Shown: one piece after another, positions 31,827-40,220 of the stretch | Layout: each line of letters opens with the position of its first letter | How positions within the stretch are numbered: the stretch's first letter is position 1 | NCBI GenBank assembly: GCA_030699825.1 | Contig: JAUYKV010000069.1 | Span: 72,421 to 120,907, forward strand | Direction of reading: 5' to 3' | DNA length: 48,487 nucleotides | Origin: Pseudomonas sp. | GTDB taxonomy: Bacteria; Pseudomonadota; Gammaproteobacteria; Pseudomonadales; Pseudomonadaceae | The notes under the pieces: model-generated | The model's database searches: none | Told to the model about the DNA's origin: nothing | The model's input: the letters and a program-made list of their open reading frames with translations, nothing else | Translations under genes and position numbers: made by a program

Positions 31827-33188
31827 ATGCAGACTGAAAATCTTGCCTCCCAGGCAATCGACTACACAGAACCAACAGCCGGCAAATCGGCCGGCGAAGA
31901 GTCGTTGGCGCCACAGCAACAACGCATCATGGGGCGGGTTTCCTACCTGCTGGCCTGGTTCGGCGGCTGTGTCTCGATCGGCACCTTCGCCATGGGGTCC
32001 AGCATAGTCGGCACCCTCAACCTGCTGCAGACTGCGCTGGCGATCAGCATCGGCTGTTTCGTCATCGGCATCGCCCTGGCCCTCAACGGCGCCGCCGGCT
32101 ACAAGTACGGCATTCCCTTCATGGTCCAGGCGCGTAGCGCCTTCGGCTTCACCGGCACCCGCTTCCCCGGTCTGGTGCGGGCGGTCCCGGCCATCGTCTG
32201 GTACGGTTTCCAGAGCTGGATCGGCGCGGCGGCGATCAATGCCGTATCCGCCACCCTGTTCGGCTTCGACAACCTGGTGCTCTACTTCATCGTGTTCCAG
32301 TTCCTGCAGATCGGCTTGTCGATGTTCGGCTTCCAGGGTATCAAGTGGCTGGAAAACGTCGGCAGCGGCTTCATCCTGGTGTCGCTGGTGTACATGTTCT
32401 ACAGCGTGATCAACCGTTACGGTGACGAGATCATGACCAAGCTGGTGAACATCGAGGGCACCTGGGGCTTGCCGTTCTGGGGGGCGACCCTGCTGTTCCT
32501 CGGCATCTATAGCACCATGATGCTCAACGTCAGCGACTATTCCCGCGAACTCAAGAAAGGCACCGGCCCGGGCCTGTTGACCACCCTCTACGCCATGTCG
32601 ATCCTGCCCTGCACCCTGTTCATGGGGCTGATCGGCCTGATGGTATCCGGCGCCACCGGGGTCAGCGACCCTATCCAGGTGTTCTCCAGCGCGGTCGACA
32701 ACACGCCCCTGCTGGTGGTGACGCTGCTGTTCATCGCCTTCGCCCAGGTGACCACCAACGTGCTGAACAACGTGGTGCCGCCGACCTACATCCTGATGGA
32801 CGTGTTCAAGCTGCCGTTCCGCACCTCGACCATCATCGTCGGCCTGCTGGCGTTCGGCACCTTCCCCTGGGAACTGGTCAAGGCAGAGTCGTCGGCCGGC
32901 CTGCAGGTGTTCGTGCAGACCTACTCGGCGTTCCTCGGTCCGATCTTCGCGGTGATGGTGGTGGACTACTTCATCATCCGCCGGCGCAGGCTGGATGTCG
33001 GCAAGCTGTATGACCCGCAAGGCCCCTATCGCGGGGTGAACTACGCCGCCATCTTCGCCTCGCTGCTCGGGGCCATGGTCGCGCTAAGCCTCTCCTCCGT
33101 ATCCTGGTACGCCAGCCTGGCCCCGGCCGGCCTGAGCTATTACCTGCTGATGCACCACTGGCCGGCCTGCCAGCGCTTCCGCACCTGA
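31827..33188 (+). CDS. NCS1-family nucleobase permease (second copy, CodB-like branch)
   Basis: A 453-residue twelve-helix symporter. It carries GAAGYKYGIPFMVQARSAFG, FPGLVRAVPAIVWYGFQSWI and the C-terminal AVMVVDYFIIRRRRLDVGKL, matching NCS1 topology, but it is distinct from the first copy and has a longer polar N-terminus (about 35 residues). Substrates of this family range from cytosine to allantoin and thiamine precursors; allantoin or a related ureide fits the linked racemase. GAGG lies nine bases before the chosen ATG. Longer in-frame reading upstream overlaps the racemase leader region and is unlikely. Confidence 0.9.
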   Translation: MQTENLASQAIDYTEPTAGKSAGEESLAPQQQRIMGRVSYLLAWFGGCVSIGTFAMGSSIVGTLNLLQTALAISIGCFVIGIALALNGAAGYKYGIPFMVQARSAFGFTGTRFPGLVRAVPAIVWYGFQSWIGAAAINAVSATLFGFDNLVLYFIVFQFLQIGLSMFGFQGIKWLENVGSGFILVSLVYMFYSVINRYGDEIMTKLVNIEGTWGLPFWGATLLFLGIYSTMMLNVSDYSRELKKGTGPGLLTTLYAMSILPCTLFMGLIGLMVSGATGVSDPIQVFSSAVDNTPLLVVTLLFIAFAQVTTNVLNNVVPPTYILMDVFKLPFRTSTIIVGLLAFGTFPWELVKAESSAGLQVFVQTYSAFLGPIFAVMVVDYFIIRRRRLDVGKLYDPQGPYRGVNYAAIFASLLGAMVALSLSSVSWYASLAPAGLSYYLLMHHWPACQRFRT

Positions 33189-33200
33189 GCTGACTCACTG

Positions 33201-33355
33201 GCTGTATGCGTCGACACGGGGCCACGCGCTGAACGGATGCACCCCGGACGACATCAAGCCCACACATGGTTCCACCGATGGTCTCGACCAGATCGCCTTG
33301 CCGACACTGGTCGAGTACCACTTCTAAGCGGACTTGACCGCTGCCGGGTAGGCGG
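33201..33355 (+). pseudogene. Decayed 3' end of a second Tsx-like channel gene
   Basis: The segment ends DIKPTHGSTDGLDQIALPTL then VEYHF and a TAA, against GIKPIDGSTDGFDQTAVQAL then VKYHF in the intact gene at 27743-28603. The similarity continues past the stop (GCTGCC(A/G)GGTAGGCGGC) and weakly upstream to CTGTATG. No start or signal peptide remains. It lies right behind the second NCS1 permease, implying that this permease once had its own outer-membrane partner. The 571-bp gap 33189-33759 otherwise holds the tetR promoter. Confidence 0.85.
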
Positions 33356-33619
33356 CGCCGACCCAGGGCCCCACTCCTGAAACAATGCCGGGACCAAGAG
33401 TGCCTGGTAGGCCTTGGCCTCATCTATCTGTGCTTACAAGTCGGAATCGTTCATTTCAGGCCTCATGTGCACCGGGCGCCGAAGCCTGCCGAGTCATGTC
33501 TTTGCTGCCAAAGGATCGAGCAATTGCGCGTGAGACACAGCGAGTCTCCTCTACTCAGGGAGTCGAGGCATTTTTGTGATGAAATGCAGCGCCCAGATAG
33601 ACACAGAAAAGCTATTTTT

Positions 33620-33649
33620 TTGCGCACAACAAACTGACCACCAGGTCAG
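33620..33649. promoter_or_regulatory. tetR promoter region: RutR-like box plus near TTGTNNACAA site
   Basis: CTGACCACCAGGTCAG (33634-33649) is the best of the three RutR-like boxes, with 6-bp perfect arms. Four bases upstream is TTGCGCACAA (33620-33629), one mismatch from the other palindrome. It lies about 110 bp before the tetR start, consistent with autoregulation. Confidence 0.6.
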
Positions 33650-33759
33650 TTACGTTAGCCAAACGCCCAGCCCACGCCGGCTTGAGCCACGCACAGGGCC
33701 GGTGCTACCATGCCCGACCGCCGCCCAGCGCCGGGCGGCACATGCAAGCACAGGGGCTT

Positions 33760-34404
33760 ATGACCAGTATTCGCGAGCGCAACAGAGAGCTGATTTTGCG
33801 CGCAGCCAGTGAAGAATTCGCCGACAAGGGCTTTGCCGCCAGCAAGACCAGCGATATTGCCGCCAAGGCCGGCGTGCCCAAGCCCAACGTCTATTACTAC
33901 TTCAAGTCGAAAGAGAACCTCTACCGCGAGGTGCTGGAAAGCATTATCGAACCGCTGCTGGAGGCCTCGGCGCCGTTCAATCAGCCCGGCACGCCGGCTG
34001 ACGTGCTGACGGCCTATATTCGCTCGAAGATCCGCATCTCCCGCGAGCTGCCCTCCGCCTCCAAGGTATTCGCCAGCGAGATCATGCACGGCGCGCCGCA
34101 TCTGTCCGCCGACCAGGCCGAACAGCTCAACGCCCAGGCCCAGCACAACATCGCCTGCATCCAGCGCTGGATCGGCCAGGGCCTGATGACCAAGATCGAC
34201 CCGCATCACCTGATGTTCAGCATCTGGGCCGCGACCCAGACCTATGCCGACTTCGACTGGCAGATCGCCACCGTCACCGGCAAGGCCAGCCTGGACGACG
34301 CCGACTACGAAGCCGCCGCCCAGACCATCATCCGCCTGGTGATCAAGGGCTGCGAGATCGACGAAAGCCAGAGCGCCGCCTCCGAGCAAGTTACCCGCGC
34401 CTGA
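33760..34404 (+). CDS. TetR-family regulator, RutR-like
   Basis: A 214-residue regulator. The helix-turn-helix is at about residues 29-48 (KTSDIAAKAGVPKPNVYYYF) and the C-terminal domain contains RELPSASKVFASEIMHGAPH and IDPHHLMFSIWAATQTYADF, as in RutR, the pyrimidine/purine-responsive repressor of E. coli. Boxes close to the RutR consensus lie before this gene, the racemase and the first NCS1 gene, so it probably controls all three. AGGGG is five bases before the chosen ATG; another ATG six codons earlier is possible. The effector is unknown; uracil is the RutR ligand, and here an allantoin-related compound is equally plausible. Confidence 0.9.
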   Translation: MTSIRERNRELILRAASEEFADKGFAASKTSDIAAKAGVPKPNVYYYFKSKENLYREVLESIIEPLLEASAPFNQPGTPADVLTAYIRSKIRISRELPSASKVFASEIMHGAPHLSADQAEQLNAQAQHNIACIQRWIGQGLMTKIDPHHLMFSIWAATQTYADFDWQIATVTGKASLDDADYEAAAQTIIRLVIKGCEIDESQSAASEQVTRA

Positions 34405-34501
34405 TCCTGTGCGCCGGTTGGGTTGGCGGCGCAGAGCGCCCGCTCGCAAACGGCCGATAAAGCCGGGCGGTGCCTAACCCACCAAACAGCGATGGATGCT
34501 C

Positions 34502-34573
34502 GACGGTTCGCGGCCAAGGCCCCTCCTACAGGGCCGTGGTGCTCTTGTGGGAGGGGACTTGTCCGCGAATGGA
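34502..34573. repeat. 72-bp REP doublet, second copy
   Basis: Matches 25701-25772 at all but two positions by eye (GTGGTGCTC for GTGGTGATC, GTCCGCGAATGG for GTCCACGAATGG). It lies in the convergent gap between tetR and the GlcG-like gene, where its hairpins could end both transcripts. Confidence 0.8.
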
Positions 34574-34649
34574 TAGTGGGACGGTCGACGTCCCCCACAG
34601 CGGCCAATCGCGTCCGCCCTACGCGTAGCGAAACCCAACCTTCTGCGTC

Positions 34650-35087
34650 CTACGCCTGTCCCGCGTCGGCCTTGAGCCCCGCCGCCAGCACCGCGCCGAT
34701 TGCGCATTGCTCGTCGACATCCGAGGTATCGCCGGTGATACCGATGGCGCCGATCACCGCGCCCTGCTGGTCACGAATCAGCACGCCGCCCGCGGCGGGT
34801 ACCAGCTTACCGTCGGCCAGGTTGTTCAGCGCGCCGATGAAAGCCGGCCGTTGCTGCGCATCGGCCGCGATGGCACGCGAACCCTTGCCCAGCGCCACCG
34901 CGCCCCAGGCCTTGGCGATGGCGATCTGCGGGCGCAGCAGGCTGGCGCCGTCTTCACGCTGCAGGCTGATCAGGTGGCCGCCGGCATCCAGCACCGCCAC
35001 GGTCAAGGGCGCCGCGGACAGCTCCCGGCCAAGCGCCAGGGCGTGGTTGCTGATGGTGGTCGCGGTGTGCAGGTTCAAAGCGCTCAT
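34650..35087 (-). CDS. GlcG/HbpS-family (DUF336) protein
   Basis: A 145-residue protein of the GlcG family: LTVAVLDAGGHLISLQREDG, RPQIAIAKAWGAVALGKGSR and AAGGVLIRDQQGAVIGAIGI followed by TGDTSDVDEQCA. Members bind haem in Streptomyces (HbpS), but in glycolate/glyoxylate clusters the function is not known. It sits next to gcl and lysR, consistent with a role in glyoxylate use. Start at ATG with GGAGG ten bases before; a longer start in frame would cross the AT-rich promoter. A TTGTATACAA site lies 140 bp upstream, between it and lysR. Confidence 0.88.
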   Translation of the reverse strand: MSALNLHTATTISNHALALGRELSAAPLTVAVLDAGGHLISLQREDGASLLRPQIAIAKAWGAVALGKGSRAIAADAQQRPAFIGALNNLADGKLVPAAGGVLIRDQQGAVIGAIGITGDTSDVDEQCAIGAVLAAGLKADAGQA

Positions 35088-35225
35088 ATCGGGAGCCCTC
35101 CTCGGAAAATGGATGGAAACAGGGCCTGCACCCACGACGTCAGCGCCCGATGCGGGCATGCGGGACAAACCCAACGAATATACCGTACATAAAAAATAAT
35201 CTTTTTGGTACATTAAAACAATTAT

Positions 35226-35235
35226 TTGTATACAA
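35226..35235. promoter_or_regulatory. TTGTATACAA site before the GlcG-like gene
   Basis: A perfect 10-bp palindrome, extended to TTTGTATACAAA, in the 160-bp AT-rich gap between lysR and the GlcG-like gene. It is identical to the site over the puuE -10, suggesting that this gene belongs to the purine regulon. Confidence 0.55.
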
Positions 35236-35247
35236 AATCGCCAGGCC

Positions 35248-36153
35248 TTATCCTTCCCAATACCCTGGGGTGTTGTAGATCGCTTTCAGGTAGTCGATGA
35301 AAAAACGCACCTTGGCCGGCAAATAGCGCTGCTGCGGATACACCGCCTGGATGTCGTAGGCCGGCACGGCGAACTGGTCGAGCACTGTTACCAGTTGCCC
35401 GCGCTTGAGCTCGGCCTGGATCTCCCAGGTCGAGCGCCAGCCGATGCCCAGGCCCTGTTTGACCCAGTCGTAGAGGAGTTCGCCGTCATTGCAATCGAGA
35501 TTGCCGGATACCTTGACCGCCACCTGTTTGCCATCGCGCAGGAAGGTCCAGCCGCGCTGCTGGCCACCTTGCAGGTTGAACGCCAGGCAGTTGTGCTGGG
35601 CCAGATCCTCGAGGGCCTGGGGTGCGGGATGGCGCAGGAAGTAGTCCGGCGAACCGCAGACCACCCGCCGATTGGGGAACAGCTTGACCGCCACGTAGTT
35701 GGGGTCGGTCACCTCGCCGATGCGAATACCCATGTCGTAGCCCTGGCGCACCAGGTCGACCACGCTGTCGGTCAGGTTGAACGACAGGTTCAGCTCCGGG
35801 TAACGCGCCTGGAACGCCGGCGCATGCGGCGCGATATGCCGACGGCCGAACGCCGCTGGCGCCGACACCACCAGGTGCCCGCTCACCGAATGGCTGCCGT
35901 GGGTGATGCTGGCGTCGGCCTCGGCGAAATCGCGCAGCAAACCGCGGGCCCGCTCCAGGTATTGCTCGCCCAGATCGGTCAGCGACAGGCCGCGGGTCGA
36001 GCGGTGCATCAGCTTGACCCCCAGGTGGCGCTCGAGCATGTCGAGGCGCCGGCCCATCACCACCGGGGTCACCCCTTCGACCAGGGCGGCGGCGGCGAAG
36101 CTGCCGTGATCGGCCACCAGAACGAAACTGTGCAAAGCGGTGTAACGGTCCAT
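35248..36153 (-). CDS. LysR-family transcriptional regulator
   Basis: A 301-residue regulator: N-terminal winged helix-turn-helix (LHSFVLVADHGSFAAAALVE and MGRRLDMLERHLGVKLMHRS) followed by a periplasmic-binding-like effector domain from about residue 90. It belongs to the DsdC/GcvA-like CrgA group by its TRGLSLTDLGEQYLERAR stretch. It is divergent from gcl over 116 bp, the classic arrangement for a LysR protein controlling its neighbour, so it is a candidate regulator of gcl-hyi-glxR. The effector might be glyoxylate or tartronate semialdehyde; this is inference. Confidence 0.92.
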   Translation of the reverse strand: MDRYTALHSFVLVADHGSFAAAALVEGVTPVVMGRRLDMLERHLGVKLMHRSTRGLSLTDLGEQYLERARGLLRDFAEADASITHGSHSVSGHLVVSAPAAFGRRHIAPHAPAFQARYPELNLSFNLTDSVVDLVRQGYDMGIRIGEVTDPNYVAVKLFPNRRVVCGSPDYFLRHPAPQALEDLAQHNCLAFNLQGGQQRGWTFLRDGKQVAVKVSGNLDCNDGELLYDWVKQGLGIGWRSTWEIQAELKRGQLVTVLDQFAVPAYDIQAVYPQQRYLPAKVRFFIDYLKAIYNTPGYWEG

Positions 36154-36269
36154 TCGATACTCCTGATACCGACAGAAATGCTGAATCCTGCAATTTACCC
36201 GATTAACCCGCTGCCTTCATGCTTTAGGCATGTAGAAAAAATATCGACTAAAGCCTGGAGGATTTGTTC

Positions 36270-38045
<1,776 letters not shown>

Positions 38046-38060
38046 TTTTCCCGTTAACCC

Positions 38061-38085
38061 GTAGCCCGGATGCCATCCGGGCTAC
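38061..38085. repeat. GTAGCCCGGATGCCATCCGGGCTAC perfect hairpin
   Basis: A 12-bp-arm palindrome between gcl and hyi, a shortened relative of the GTAGCCCGGATAAGC family. It leaves a clear AAGGAG for hyi and may modulate transcript ratio. Confidence 0.75.
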
Positions 38086-38103
38086 TCGAACAAGGAGCAC
38101 CAC

Positions 38104-38886
38104 ATGCCCCGTTTTGCCGCCAACCTGTCCATGCTGTTCACCGAAGTGGACTTTCTGGAGCGCTTCGCCGCTGCCGCCGACGCCGGCTTCAGCGGCGTCG
38201 AATACCTGTTTCCCTACGATTTCCCGGCCGAGGCGATCAAGGCGCGCCTGGACGCCAACGGCCTGACCCAGGTGCTGTTCAACCTGCCGGCCGGCGACTG
38301 GGGCAAGGGCGAACGTGGCATCGCCTGCCACCCTGATCGGGTCGAGGAATTCCGTGCCGGCGTCGACACCGCCATCGCCTACGCCAGGGTCCTGGGTAAT
38401 ACGCAGATCAACTGCCTGGCCGGCATCCGTCCGCAGGATCATGACTGCGCAACCGTCGAGCAGACTTTCGTCGACAACCTGAAGTTCGCCGCCGACAAGC
38501 TGGAACAGGCCGGGATCAAGCTGGTCATGGAAATGATCAACACCCGCGACATCCCCGGCTTCTACCTGAGCAACACCCGCCAGGCCCTGGATATTCGCGA
38601 CAAGGTCGGCAGCAGCAACCTGTTCCTGCAGTACGACATCTACCACATGCAAATCATGGAAGGCGATCTGGCCCGCACCCTGGAAAGCAACCTGGCGCTG
38701 ATCAATCACGTGCAACTGGCCGACAACCCGGGCCGTCACGAGCCGGGCACCGGAGAGATCAACTACCGCTTCCTGTTCGAGCACCTGGACCGCATCGGCT
38801 ACCAGGGCTGGATCGGCTGTGAATACAAGCCGGCCACCGCCACCGCTGCCGGCCTGGGCTGGATGAAAACCCATAACGCGATCTGA
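38104..38886 (+). CDS. hyi: Hydroxypyruvate isomerase
   Basis: A 260-residue TIM-barrel enzyme interconverting hydroxypyruvate and tartronate semialdehyde. Family segments are MPRFAANLSMLFTEVDFLER, NCLAGIRPQDHD, VMEMINTRDIPGFYLSNT and NHVQLADNPGRHEPGTGEI, which include the metal-binding E, D, H and E residues. Length is as usual. AAGGAG lies seven bases before the ATG. Together with glxR it channels the Gcl product. Confidence 0.96.
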   Translation: MPRFAANLSMLFTEVDFLERFAAAADAGFSGVEYLFPYDFPAEAIKARLDANGLTQVLFNLPAGDWGKGERGIACHPDRVEEFRAGVDTAIAYARVLGNTQINCLAGIRPQDHDCATVEQTFVDNLKFAADKLEQAGIKLVMEMINTRDIPGFYLSNTRQALDIRDKVGSSNLFLQYDIYHMQIMEGDLARTLESNLALINHVQLADNPGRHEPGTGEINYRFLFEHLDRIGYQGWIGCEYKPATATAAGLGWMKTHNAI

Positions 38887-38914
38887 TCACTGACTCTGGA
38901 CCTGACACCGAACC

Positions 38915-38999
38915 TGTAGGAGCGGCTGGGCGGCATTCCGCTTGCCCGCGAAAGCGGCAGTGAAACCACCATTGCATTCGCGGGCAAGCCCGCTCCCAC
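38915..38999. repeat. REP-like palindrome between hyi and glxR
   Basis: GTAGGAGCGGCTGGGCGGCA at the left and GCGGGCAAGCCCGCTCCCAC at the right, with inner arms CTTGCCCGCGAAAGCGG / GCATTCGCGGGCAAG. It fills half of the 170-bp gap within the gcl transcript. Confidence 0.75.
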
Positions 39000-39056
39000 A
39001 AGGTCTGCGTCGACCCGAGCATTGAGACTGACAAATATATAAAGAGGCATATTCTC

Positions 39057-39947
39057 ATGGCTAAAATCGGATTTATCGGCACCGGCATCATGGGCAAGCC
39101 CATGGCGCAGAACCTGCAGAACGCCGGCCACACCCTGCTGCTCTCCGAGCATCACGACCCGGCCCCGGCCGACCTGATCGCCGCCGGCGCCATCGCCCTG
39201 GCCAACCCGCGCGAAGTGGCGCAGGAAGCCGAATTCATCATCGTCATGGTCCCGGACACCCCGCAGGTCGAGGACGTGCTGTTCCGCCAGGACGGCGTGG
39301 CCGCAGGCGTTGGCGCCGGCAAGGTGGTGATCGACATGAGCTCGATCTCCCCCACCGCGACCAAGGTCTTCGCCGAGAAGATCAAGGCCACTGGCGCGCA
39401 GTATCTCGACGCACCGGTATCCGGCGGTGAAGTCGGCGCCAAGGCCGCGACCCTGAGCATCATGGTCGGTGGTTGCGAGCAAACCTTCGAGCGCGCCCTG
39501 CCGCTGTTCCAGGCCATGGGCAAGAACATCACCCGGGTCGGTGGCAACGGTGACGGCCAGACCGCCAAGGTGGCCAACCAGATCATCGTCGCCCTGAACA
39601 TCCAGGCGGTGGCCGAAGCCCTGCTGTTCGCCGCCAGAAACGGTGCCGACCCGGCCAAGGTACGCGAGGCGCTGATGGGCGGCTTCGCCGGTTCGAAGAT
39701 CCTCGAAGTGCACGGCGAGCGCATGATCAAGGGCACCTTCGATCCGGGCTTCCGCATCAGCCTGCACCAGAAGGACCTCAACCTGGCCCTGGCCGGCGCC
39801 CGCGAGCTGGGCCTCAATCTGCCCAACACCGCCAACGCCCAGCAGGTGTTCAGCACCTGTGCGGCCATCGGCGGCAGCAACTGGGACCACTCTGCGCTGA
39901 TCAAGGGGTTGGAGCACATGGCCAACTTTTCGATCCGCAAGGAGTGA
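39057..39947 (+). CDS. glxR: Tartronate semialdehyde reductase (2-hydroxy-3-oxopropionate reductase)
   Basis: A 296-residue beta-hydroxyacid dehydrogenase that reduces tartronate semialdehyde to D-glycerate. The nucleotide loop is GFIGTGIMGKPMAQNL, the substrate motif DAPVSGGEVGAKAATLSIMV, and the catalytic lysine lies in GDGQTAKVANQIIVALNIQA. The C-terminal KDLNLALAGARELGLNLP helix is as in GlxR/GarR. AAGAGG lies ten bases before the ATG. Position after hyi fits GlxR rather than the glucarate-linked GarR. Confidence 0.95.
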   Translation: MAKIGFIGTGIMGKPMAQNLQNAGHTLLLSEHHDPAPADLIAAGAIALANPREVAQEAEFIIVMVPDTPQVEDVLFRQDGVAAGVGAGKVVIDMSSISPTATKVFAEKIKATGAQYLDAPVSGGEVGAKAATLSIMVGGCEQTFERALPLFQAMGKNITRVGGNGDGQTAKVANQIIVALNIQAVAEALLFAARNGADPAKVREALMGGFAGSKILEVHGERMIKGTFDPGFRISLHQKDLNLALAGARELGLNLPNTANAQQVFSTCAAIGGSNWDHSALIKGLEHMANFSIRKE

Positions 39948-39953
39948 CCGTCC

Positions 39954-40085
39954 GTAGGTTGGCGCGGGGCGCGCAGCCTGAGCGAAGCGATACCCAACAT
40001 GGAGCGCTCGGCGCTCCCCACAACGGAATGCGTTGGCCGGCTCTTCGAACCGGTTGTTGGGTATCGCAGGCTCAACCCAACCTAC
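39954..40085. repeat. GTAGGTTGGCGC / AACCCAACCTAC palindromic repeat
   Basis: A 132-bp imperfect palindrome of the AGCGAAGCGATACCCAACAT family; the right half carries TTGGGTATCGCAGGCTCAAC. Related elements are at 9633-9782 and 12010-12048. It separates glxR from ttuD. Confidence 0.7.
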
Positions 40086-40140
40086 GGGAAACTTTTCGAC
40101 CGCCCGGCAGAAGGTGTCACGGCCCGCCTGCCGGGATGGT

Positions 40141-40189
40141 CGATTCTAGTGCGCAGCGCCTGCCGAGCGGACGCTGCGCACTAGAATCG
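40141..40189. repeat. Perfect 18-bp inverted repeat before ttuD
   Basis: CGATTCTAGTGCGCAGCG and its exact complement, separated by 13 bases, 32 bp upstream of the ttuD start. There is no T-run on either side, so it is not a standard terminator. It is outside the known repeat families in this window. Confidence 0.75.
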
Positions 40190-40220
40190 AGTTGATCCAG
40201 CCCTAACCAGAGAGATCGCC

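Noticed and set aside
31767..33020. 417-codon antisense frame opposite the second NCS1 permease
   Set aside because: The translation is a typical shadow of a membrane-protein gene (very rich in Gln, His, Asp).
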